From positions 1 through 45,191 of the forward strand of contig NZ_FOZZ01000018.1 of assembly GCF_900116225.1 (NCBI RefSeq): a stretch of DNA of 45,191 nucleotides. The letters run 5' to 3'. A program made the translations under genes and the position numbers. Position 1 is the stretch's first letter; each line of letters begins with the position of its first letter. A model generated the notes under the pieces. It saw only the letters and a program-made list of their open reading frames with translations, was not told the origin of the DNA and ran no database searches. Below, piece after piece: positions 26,065 through 32,762 of the stretch. This DNA comes from Sphingobacterium wenxiniae (GTDB lineage: Bacteria > Bacteroidota > Bacteroidia > Sphingobacteriales > Sphingobacteriaceae).

Positions 26065-27708
26065 TCAATTCGTACGTTTAAATTCCGATTTTGCCTTAAA
26101 ATTAGGAAATGTTTTTTCCATACTCATCGTGTAGCCAATATCAAAGAACAGCTGTACATCTGCAATAATACCATCAAAATTCCAGTTTTCATCGACTTCA
26201 TCACTTGGAGCATGGTAGCGACCGCTCAAAGCTTCACGACGTTTGTTGATAACCGTTGTATCCGTTTCCAGAAGCTCGTTGCCACTTCCCATGAACAACC
26301 CCGGTACACCGACTTTAACAAAGTTAAAATGATCCGAACGATAGAAACCTCCCGATGAAGGGTTGCCTTCTCCCTTGATGACACGGCCGAACTTAGCTGC
26401 CGAACGTTCCACATAATCTTCGATTTCGGTTTGTCCTATACCAACTATGGAAACATCCCGCGTTGGTCCCAGTGCACTAAAAGCATCCATGTTCAGATTA
26501 GCCACCGTTTTCTTGAGTGGAAATATCGGGTGCCGCGCATAATAATCGGAGCCAAGCAAACCTTCTTCTTCCGAAGTAACAGCTAAAAATACAATAGAGC
26601 GTTCAGGCTTCGCTTTTGCCGCTTGAAATGCCTTTGCAATTTCGAAAAGAGCCGCTACACCAGTTGCATTATCAATCGCTCCGTTATAAATTGAATCACC
26701 ATTGACAGGCTCTCCTATACCTAGATGATCCCAATGAGCTGTGTAGATAATAACCTCATCCGGACGTTTGCTTCCTTCCAGTTTAGCAATCACGTTGTTG
26801 GAAGTTGATTTTCTGAATGTATTTTTTAAAGCGAGTGATGTTGTTATATTTAATGGTGTTGCTTTAAAGCCTGTTTTTTTGGCTTGTTCCATGATATCGG
26901 AAGGAGTACCTGCCAATTGGAATAGTTTCGTCGCTGTTTCATGGTTTATCCAGCCTTGGAATGCCGTGGAAGAAGCACCGTTATCCTCCGTAACAAGATC
27001 CAGCTGAGGACCAGACCAGCCCGAACGAACAACATTCCAGCCATAGCTTGCTGCTGCAGTTTCGTGAATAAGTAATACACCGGTAGCCCCTTGTCGTGCC
27101 GCTTCTTCATATTTGTACGTCCAGCGACCGTAATACGTCATCGTATCTGCCTTGAACAAGGTTTTGTCATAGTGTCCCGGATCGCTGACCATGGCCACGA
27201 CAGTCTTTCCTTTGACATCTACCCCTTTATAATCGTTCCAATCATATTCCGGGGCAACAATGCCGAATCCTACGAATACCAATTCGGAATCGTCGACTTG
27301 AATATCTTCCTGTAACCTTTTACTACCGATCACAAAATCATCCAGATGCTTTGCCATTACAGTTCCGTTTTTGCCAGTAAATGTTAATGTGGAGCTGACC
27401 GGTTGGGAGCTGATCTCTACTAAAGGGACTTCCTGAAAATAAGAGTTTCCATTTCCGGGCTTTAGGTTTAAGGCTTTGAATTGTTCGGCTATATAGTTGA
27501 CCGTAAGGGTGTCACCTTTGGTAAACGGCTTTCTGCCCATAAATTCATCAGCGGATAGTTGTTCTACATAAGTCCTGTACGAATCAACGGAAATAGTAGC
27601 CAAGGCCGTGGAATCCAACCCATTAGCGTCAAAGTCAGTTGCCTCGTTATGCTGACAAGCCACCAAGGCCACGGCCAAAAGCCCTGTTAAAAATAAACTC
27701 TTCTTCAT
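26065..27708 (-). CDS. M28-family metallopeptidase lipoprotein with PA domain
   Basis: 547 residues. Lipoprotein signal with lipidated Cys18 (LLAVALVACQH). Residues about 140-240 form a protease-associated (PA) insert (FVGFGIVAPEYDWNDY, GATGVLLIHE). The M28 catalytic domain follows with a full co-catalytic zinc set: His325/Asp327 (TAHWDHLG), Asp346 (GAIDNATG), Glu380/Glu381 (TSEEEG), Asp408 (NMDAF) and His460 (YRSDHFNF). It probably removes N-terminal residues from peptides in the periplasm or at the cell surface; peptide specificity is not readable. A glutaminyl cyclase is less likely because both zinc sites and the catalytic glutamates are intact. Confidence 0.93.
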   Translation of the reverse strand: MKKSLFLTGLLAVALVACQHNEATDFDANGLDSTALATISVDSYRTYVEQLSADEFMGRKPFTKGDTLTVNYIAEQFKALNLKPGNGNSYFQEVPLVEISSQPVSSTLTFTGKNGTVMAKHLDDFVIGSKRLQEDIQVDDSELVFVGFGIVAPEYDWNDYKGVDVKGKTVVAMVSDPGHYDKTLFKADTMTYYGRWTYKYEEAARQGATGVLLIHETAAASYGWNVVRSGWSGPQLDLVTEDNGASSTAFQGWINHETATKLFQLAGTPSDIMEQAKKTGFKATPLNITTSLALKNTFRKSTSNNVIAKLEGSKRPDEVIIYTAHWDHLGIGEPVNGDSIYNGAIDNATGVAALFEIAKAFQAAKAKPERSIVFLAVTSEEEGLLGSDYYARHPIFPLKKTVANLNMDAFSALGPTRDVSIVGIGQTEIEDYVERSAAKFGRVIKGEGNPSSGGFYRSDHFNFVKVGVPGLFMGSGNELLETDTTVINKRREALSGRYHAPSDEVDENWNFDGIIADVQLFFDIGYTMSMEKTFPNFKAKSEFKRTN

Positions 27709-27819
27709 ATAATCGTGGTTACGGGTATAAAAGTACCAAATATATTACCATTATTGTGTCAAAATGAATATTTGCTCTCCCGTAACACCTTTGTTGATTT
27801 CTTCCCATCGCACATCCTT

Positions 27820-28170
27820 TCCGTCCCTCGCCGGGACACCGCTGGCGCGAGCGTGCCGCTCGTGCCTTAATCAAGTACAAATGAGGACACACGCCACAGG
27901 CGTGAGCCAGCATGAGGACTAAAAATACGCATTCTTCATGTAAGAGACTTCCGAAGTTTTCGAACGGCGAAGCCCTCAACGAAGTTAAACTTCGGAAGTC
28001 TAAAGCTTAGGAAGTATCTACCTTCTCTCTCACAAGATTGAGCCCTCGTCTGAGTCGAGACGCAGCGGGGCACGGCCAGCGGTATCTTGTGAGGATAAAT
28101 AGCTTAAGTTTTCAACTTAGAAACGATGGGAGTAGCAAGTTACAAACTTGCTTTATTATCCTTCCAATTG
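27820..28170. repeat. Composite intergenic repeat region
   Basis: No gene is seen from 27709 to 28668. This first part holds: an ACGCC-ACA-GGCGT hairpin (27891-27903); a 15-bp inverted repeat AGACTTCCGAAGTTT/AAACTTCGGAAGTCT (27945-27959 with 27987-28001) also found at 35487-35519 in opposite orientation of its flanks; and the multi-hairpin element (28026-28165) related to 19394-19510, with CTCACAAGAT/ATCTTGTGAG and AGCAAGTT-ACA-AACTTGCT. A GCCCTCGTC...GGCAC module (28042-28077) matches the reverse of 35567-35602. Confidence 0.7.
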
Positions 28171-28277
28171 ACTGGTACAGAGCACGGGATATAGACAGAT
28201 TCTTGGAAGAAAGCCGGAGGAAAGGGAGGCCATAATCCATCAAACAACGTGGTTTTGACGACATACATGTAAAGAAC

Positions 28278-28613
28278 GCGTGTATGCAATGTAAGCATGA
28301 GCCTGCGCAAAACCTTTTTGCGCAGGCTCGGTTACATCTTGCGTATATGCAAAATGCCATTGAGCGATGTCGGTATAACTTTGCGTGTACGCAAGCTGCA
28401 ATAGCGCCCTCTCCACTAATTACCGAGTGTATGCAATACGAAGTGGCATACGTGCGGTATCGTACAGCGTGTGCTCAAGATGTATATGTACAGTGGAATA
28501 TTGGCCTTGCATATGCTCATTGTCTCTTTGTGTGTGCTCAATGAGCAAATGTATACACGCAATGTCTCAATGTATGTTGCCGTTTCTTACATGCATACCC
28601 TCAAAATGAAGGA
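28278..28613. repeat. Degenerate 21-bp periodic array, 16 units
   Basis: Cut every 21 bases from 28278, all 16 units start with G; position 3 is a purine and position 4 a pyrimidine in all 16; position 10 is C in 15 of 16 and position 11 a purine in 15. The consensus is about GCGTRTRYKCAA plus nine variable bases. Units 2-3 form a perfect 14-bp hairpin, GAGCCTGCGCAAAA-CCT-TTTTGCGCAGGCTC (28299-28329). Because 21 is a multiple of 3 the array opens a chance frame (28284-28544) with Gln or Arg every seventh residue. That frame ends inside the array. There are no unique spacers of CRISPR type. Confidence 0.75.
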
Positions 28614-28668
28614 GAGAGACGGAAAGATAGCTTAAACAAAATCTCCATTTTAATCTCCTAAAAAATAT

Positions 28669-29277
28669 TTATGCAGGAAACACCTCGGCTATAGGGTGGA
28701 AAAGATAGACTCTCTGTGTGCTTAATTCCAAACATTTATAGCGTTTTCGTAGCTTTTCTCCTTTTCGGAACACTCGACCACCTTTGATAGCGAAGATACT
28801 ATTCTCGGGAATGCTTTCTACTGTAGCTATGGGAGTTGGTCTTTCATCATATTTTCGAAGGGTACGATAGAGGTTAAGATCCGTGCAACTTGAAGCCGCT
28901 GGATTATCCATATATTGAACGATCGCCGTGAGAATATCGGCAGGAAATATGTTTAACTTTAAAAAAGGGGACATCAATTGTTTATAGTTTGCTTTCCATT
29001 CCGTTCCGTGAGGCTTAACCTTATTCTTATATTGCTGCCACGTTTTTAAATGTGCAAATTCGTGTATTGTGGTAATAAGAAAAGCGTATGGATTGAGGTC
29101 GTGGTTGACAGATATTTTATGGGGTTCTCCGCGGTGGGGTGCCGCATAGTCTCCCAGTTTAGTTCGACGACTTTTGGATATACGAAACTGGCAATGTGTG
29201 TCATTGATCCATGCCGATATAATAGGAGCAGCAGGCTCGGGCATATATTTGCTCAGTTGCTTCGAGAAATCTATCAT
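28669..29277 (-). CDS. SprT-like zinc metalloprotease-fold protein
   Basis: 202 residues from ATG 29277; the frame can be extended to a TTG three codons earlier, but the -7 box TATGTTTG (29283-29290) overlaps that, so the ATG is preferred. The zinc motif ITTIHEFAHLKTW (HExxH) and the downstream HGTEWK give the three-histidine site of SprT-like proteins; the C-terminus (from about 165) has a basic, DNA-binding-type zinc-free stretch. In eukaryotes SprT domains (Spartan) cut DNA-protein crosslinks; the bacterial role is not established. It stands next to the 21-bp array with only 55 bases between. Confidence 0.85.
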   Translation of the reverse strand: MIDFSKQLSKYMPEPAAPIISAWINDTHCQFRISKSRRTKLGDYAAPHRGEPHKISVNHDLNPYAFLITTIHEFAHLKTWQQYKNKVKPHGTEWKANYKQLMSPFLKLNIFPADILTAIVQYMDNPAASSCTDLNLYRTLRKYDERPTPIATVESIPENSIFAIKGGRVFRKGEKLRKRYKCLELSTQRVYLFHPIAEVFPA

Positions 29278-29282
29278 CACCT

Positions 29283-29290
29283 GCAAACAT
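29283..29290 (-). promoter_or_regulatory. -7 box of the SprT-like gene
   Basis: TATGTTTG on the minus strand matches TAnnTTTG and ends 5 bases before the ATG at 29277, suggesting a leaderless transcript. The -33 region is only T-rich (TTTTATGA). Confidence 0.55.
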
Positions 29291-29324
29291 ATTGTTTTTT
29301 TGCTAAATCATAAAACGGGGAAGT

Positions 29325-29440
29325 CGTAGAATCGTAGAACGGCGGAATCGATGATGCGTTATCCAATTCCGCGATTACCGAATCCATCAGTTCATCAATT
29401 AAACGATTACCCAATTAAACATTTAATCATTTAATCAATT
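29325..29440. repeat. Short direct repeats and TTAA words between the SprT-like and DUF4835 genes
   Basis: GTCGTAGAATCGTAGAACGGCGGAATCG is made of GTAGAA/CG-type direct repeats in short units, followed by ATTACCCAATTAAAC and ATTTAATCATTTAATC words. Nothing coding is seen. Confidence 0.5.
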
Positions 29441-29445
29441 TACAT

Positions 29446-29453
29446 TATCTTTG
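29446..29453 (+). promoter_or_regulatory. -7 box upstream of the DUF4835 gene
   Basis: TATCTTTG matches TAnnTTTG, 18 bases before the ATG at 29472. The -33 position holds TTTA rather than TTTG. Confidence 0.5.
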
Positions 29454-29471
29454 GTAGCTTAATCACGAGTT

Positions 29472-30362
29472 ATGAGGAATATAGGTTTGTTATTGGTTTT
29501 TCTGTTTTTGGGCTTGACGCTACAGGCTCAGGAATTGAATGCGCGAGTGGAAATATTATCTCCACAAGTACAGAATACGAATAAAAGAGCATTGGATATC
29601 TTACAAAAAGTTATCTATGACTTCTTGAATAATAGACCATGGACCGATATGCGTATCAATGCACAGGAACGCATAGATTGTTCGTTCGTTATTACCATTC
29701 ATGAGTGGGATGGATCTCGGAATTACAAAGCATCGGCACAGGTTTTTTCTTACCGTCCGGTATATGGAACAAACTATTCTACGCCTATTCTGGCTTATCA
29801 TGACCGTAGTTTCAACTTTTCGTATGTGGAAGGTGAGCAGTTGGAATTCAATGAAAATGCGAACTTAAATAGCCTTTCTTCTTTATTGGCGTTCTATGCC
29901 AATGTGATTATCGGGATGGATGCCGATACGTTTAAACTCAATGGCGGGAATAAATACTTGACTTCTGCGAGAACGATTCTTAATGCCGCTCAAAGTAGCC
30001 CAGAAGAGGGATGGCGTTCGATGGAGTCCTTAGAAAACAGATACTGGCTTATCAATAATTTATTGGACAGAAGGTATCAACCGTATCGGGAATTTGCTTA
30101 CCAGTATCATCTCAACGGTTTAGATAAAATGGCACAAGACGAAATTAAAGCACGTGCTACTATGCTTGGCTTGTTGGATAAACTGAAAGAAGTAGACCGT
30201 AACAGTACAGGAAACGTGTGGACGCCAATTTTGTTTTCTGCCAAATCCAGTGAATTTGTGGGTGTATTTGCAAAATTACCAGGTAATGAGAGTGTGAAAG
30301 TATTCAATACCTTGGTGGAGATCGATCCGAGCAATACAGCTAAATACGAAACATTACGGTAG
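29472..30362 (+). CDS. DUF4835 / PorD-like secreted protein
   Basis: 296 residues with a signal peptide (residues 1-19, LLLVFLFLGLTLQAQ). The sequence agrees throughout with the DUF4835 family: ELNARVEILSPQVQNTNK at the mature N-terminus, INAQERIDCSFVITI, VFSYRPVYGTNYSTPILAYH and LLAFYANVIIGMDADTFK. I recall this family also being named PorD, linked to type IX secretion; that assignment is from memory and cannot be confirmed here. It would act in the periplasm or at the outer membrane. It precedes recN by 116 bases of repeat, a neighbour relationship common in Bacteroidota. Confidence 0.85.
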   Translation: MRNIGLLLVFLFLGLTLQAQELNARVEILSPQVQNTNKRALDILQKVIYDFLNNRPWTDMRINAQERIDCSFVITIHEWDGSRNYKASAQVFSYRPVYGTNYSTPILAYHDRSFNFSYVEGEQLEFNENANLNSLSSLLAFYANVIIGMDADTFKLNGGNKYLTSARTILNAAQSSPEEGWRSMESLENRYWLINNLLDRRYQPYREFAYQYHLNGLDKMAQDEIKARATMLGLLDKLKEVDRNSTGNVWTPILFSAKSSEFVGVFAKLPGNESVKVFNTLVEIDPSNTAKYETLR

Positions 30363-30470
30363 ATTCTTAGGTTAATCGTTTAATTGGTTAGAGTTTAATA
30401 GTTTAGAATGTCTAAACGCTAAACATCTAAGCCCTAAACTTTAAATCTCAAACTTTAAACAAAAAAACAA
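30363..30470. repeat. TTAA/CTAAAC-word intergenic repeat
   Basis: The gap before recN holds GGTTAATCGTTTAATTGG, GTTTAGA-ATG-TCTAAAC (a 7-bp hairpin) and TAAACTTTAAAT words. Nothing coding is seen. Confidence 0.5.
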
Positions 30471-30478
30471 AATATTGC

Positions 30479-32146
30479 ATGCTTTCGAGACTATACATAA
30501 AGAACTACGCACTTATTGAAAACCTTGATATACAATTCGATCGTGGATTAAATATCATCACAGGGGAAACAGGAGCTGGGAAGTCTATTATCATGGGTGC
30601 ACTGGGATTGATTTTAGGAAATAGGGTAGAAGGAAAGCATTTTTTCAATGAGCAGCAAAAGTGTGTTATTGAGGGGTATTTTGCTATTGAAGCCTATGGT
30701 CTGCAGGATTTCTTTGCGGAGCAGGACCTGGATTATGAGGAAGAAACAATCATCCGAAGAGAAATAACACCAGACGGTAAATCACGCGCATTCGTGAATG
30801 ATTCTCCCGTCACCTTGAATGTATTAAAAGCCCTCGGAGAACAGCTTATCAATATTCACTCCCAACATGCCACATTGCAAATCAACACCGAGAAATTCCA
30901 GTTTTTGGTGTTGGATAGTGTTGCGAAAAACCAAAATCTGTCGTCAGATTATAAAAATGCCTTCCGTCAATATAAAGAAATCAAAGAACAACTGACTGCG
31001 TTGCAGGAGTTGATTGTTTCCAATAATGCAGAGTTAGATTTTAATCAATTTCAGTTTGAAGAGTTGAACAAAGCTAATTTGCAAGCGGGCGAGCAGCAGC
31101 AGTTAGAAGATGAACAACAACAGCTAACGCACGCAGAAGAAATAAAACGAAACCTTTTGGGAGCTGCCTATCTGTTAGAGGAACAGGAAACAGCAGTAAT
31201 TATATCGTTAAAGGGTGCGGTACAACATCTGCTGGCGGTTCAGGAATATTTACCAGCCGGAAAGGAATGGACGGAGCGATTAGAAAGCACATTCATTGAG
31301 ATAAAGGATATTGCGCAAGAAATTAACCATGGTGAGCAACAAGTCTACATGGATGAAAACCGATTGCAAGAGGTAGAGGATCGCCTAAGCTTACTTTATA
31401 GCCTACAGAAGAAACACCGCGTAGATACCGTAGAGGAACTAATTGCTGTCCGCGAACAGTTGGAGCAGAAGATTTTGGCTGTAACGAATCAGGAGGAATA
31501 TTTAGCAACTTTGAAGTCCGCTGTAGAGACAAGTCATAAAGTACTGGAAGATGCAGCCTCGGCACTAAGCCAGTCCCGGAAAGGTGTGGTCGATAAAGTT
31601 GGAAACTATGTGCAAGAAGTCTTAGCAAAAGTAGGGATGCCCAATGCACAACTGCAGATAAATCTGACCCAATTGCCTATAGAAGGCTTTAAGCAGAGTG
31701 GAGGCGACGAAGTGCAGTTTCTGTTTTCTGCAAATAAAGGACAAGCTTTGCAACCTATACATAAGGTGGCATCCGGCGGTGAATTGTCTCGGGTGATGCT
31801 GGCTGTAAAATCTTTGGTAGCACAGAGCTCGGCTTTACCAACGATTATTTTTGATGAGATTGATACCGGTATTTCAGGAGAAGTAGCACTTAAAGTAGGT
31901 GATATCATGCAGCAATTGGCTGGAAATATGCAGGTGTTGGCGATTACGCACTTACCTCAGATTGCCGCTAAAGGCCAAGCCCATTTTAAAGTCTATAAAC
32001 AGGATGAAGGTGAAAAAACCAAAACGAATATTGGTCTATTAAGTAAAGAAGAGAAAATACAGGAGGTGGCACAGATGCTCAGCGGTGCTAATCCGGGTGA
32101 ATCTGCATTGCAGCATGCCAAAGAGTTGATTGAAGAAGCGAATTAA
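30479..32146 (+). CDS. recN: DNA repair ATPase RecN
   Basis: 555 residues, full length. SMC-like ATPase: N-terminal FDRGLNIITGETGAGKSIIM with Walker A at residues 29-36, a coiled-coil middle (about 150-380, rich in Q, E and L), and a C-terminal ATPase lobe with signature VASGGELSRVMLAVKSL, Walker B PTIIFDEIDTGISG and the ITHLPQIAA switch motif. RecN gathers broken DNA ends and supports recombinational repair. Transcript direction and context suggest co-transcription with the DUF4835 gene, unless the repeat between them stops transcription. A strong hairpin follows the stop. Confidence 0.97.
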   Translation: MLSRLYIKNYALIENLDIQFDRGLNIITGETGAGKSIIMGALGLILGNRVEGKHFFNEQQKCVIEGYFAIEAYGLQDFFAEQDLDYEEETIIRREITPDGKSRAFVNDSPVTLNVLKALGEQLINIHSQHATLQINTEKFQFLVLDSVAKNQNLSSDYKNAFRQYKEIKEQLTALQELIVSNNAELDFNQFQFEELNKANLQAGEQQQLEDEQQQLTHAEEIKRNLLGAAYLLEEQETAVIISLKGAVQHLLAVQEYLPAGKEWTERLESTFIEIKDIAQEINHGEQQVYMDENRLQEVEDRLSLLYSLQKKHRVDTVEELIAVREQLEQKILAVTNQEEYLATLKSAVETSHKVLEDAASALSQSRKGVVDKVGNYVQEVLAKVGMPNAQLQINLTQLPIEGFKQSGGDEVQFLFSANKGQALQPIHKVASGGELSRVMLAVKSLVAQSSALPTIIFDEIDTGISGEVALKVGDIMQQLAGNMQVLAITHLPQIAAKGQAHFKVYKQDEGEKTKTNIGLLSKEEKIQEVAQMLSGANPGESALQHAKELIEEAN

Positions 32147-32150
32147 TGAA

Positions 32151-32186
32151 TTGTTTAATCGGTTAAGCGATTAACCGATTAAACAA
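32151..32186. terminator. Perfect 16-bp TTAA-word hairpin between recN and a lipoprotein gene
   Basis: TTGTTTAATCGGTTAA, loop GCGA, TTAACCGATTAAACAA: a perfect palindrome placed 4 bases after recN and 10 before the convergent stop, so it probably ends both transcripts. Its words equal those of the dispersed TTAA repeats. Confidence 0.65.
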
Positions 32187-32196
32187 TATTATAATA

Positions 32197-32616
32197 CTAT
32201 TGAACGAAATCAGATTCAGTTAATGAAATCTTAATAACAACTTTGCTCGGTACTGTAATGGAAATACCATCCTCATAAATCGGATCTTGTGCATATATCC
32301 TAACCGAACCTGTCGTATAATCATAAGAATAAGCTACGCCGTCAAATGTGGCAGGAATGGCCAAGTAAGTTTTTTCGTTGTCAAAACTAATGGCTATATT
32401 GACAATCCCTTGATCCACAAAATAACTTTTTAGTTCAGGTACATTTAAATCCAAGTATTTGTCTTGGGATGCATGAGTTTGCCATTGATTAGCAGTTCTT
32501 TCGTATACCATCGTGATGCTTGGTACCATGTCGTAATTGTTATATTCCTTCGTACAGCTATTCAACGTTAGCAGTGATGAAGTGCCGATTAAGCAGGCTA
32601 ATAGAATTTTTTTCAT
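32197..32616 (-). CDS. Small lipoprotein of unknown function
   Basis: 139 residues. Lipoprotein signal with lipidated Cys21 (SSLLTLNSCTKEYNN). The mature part is beta-rich (DKYLDLNVPELKSYFVDQG; VRIYAQDPIYEDGISITVPS) without a motif I recognise; it resembles the many short hypothetical lipoproteins of Sphingobacteriaceae. It lies downstream of clpC on the same strand, separated by a terminator, and faces recN tail to tail. Confidence 0.75.
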   Translation of the reverse strand: MKKILLACLIGTSSLLTLNSCTKEYNNYDMVPSITMVYERTANQWQTHASQDKYLDLNVPELKSYFVDQGIVNIAISFDNEKTYLAIPATFDGVAYSYDYTTGSVRIYAQDPIYEDGISITVPSKVVIKISLTESDFVQ

Positions 32617-32706
32617 GTGTATGGTTTTTAAAGTTTTTAATGTTCGTTTTTATATAAGACGTTAAAAAACGTTAATAGTTTAAAAAAACTTAACAAAAAA
32701 TAAGCC

Positions 32707-32739
32707 AAAAAAAGGCGCTGTACGAAGAAGTACAACGCC
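32707..32739 (-). terminator. Intrinsic terminator of clpC
   Basis: Read on the minus strand: GGCGTTGTAC, loop TTCTTC, GTACAGCGCC (one T-G pair), then seven Ts. It lies 24 bases after the clpC stop. Confidence 0.85.
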
Positions 32740-32762
32740 TTTCAATGATATATGTGTTATTT

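Noticed and set aside
27719..27979. 86-residue minus-strand frame after the peptidase start
   Set aside because: It crosses hairpin repeats, is cysteine- and arginine-rich without a family match and would cover the peptidase promoter region.
28284..28544. 86-codon frame over the 21-bp array
   Set aside because: It is opened by the 21-bp period (Gln/Arg every seventh codon), has no signal for translation and stops while the array continues, so the constraint is on DNA and not on protein.
28278..28613. CRISPR array
   Set aside because: Units are degenerate and contiguous, with no constant repeat and unique spacers, and no cas genes are seen.
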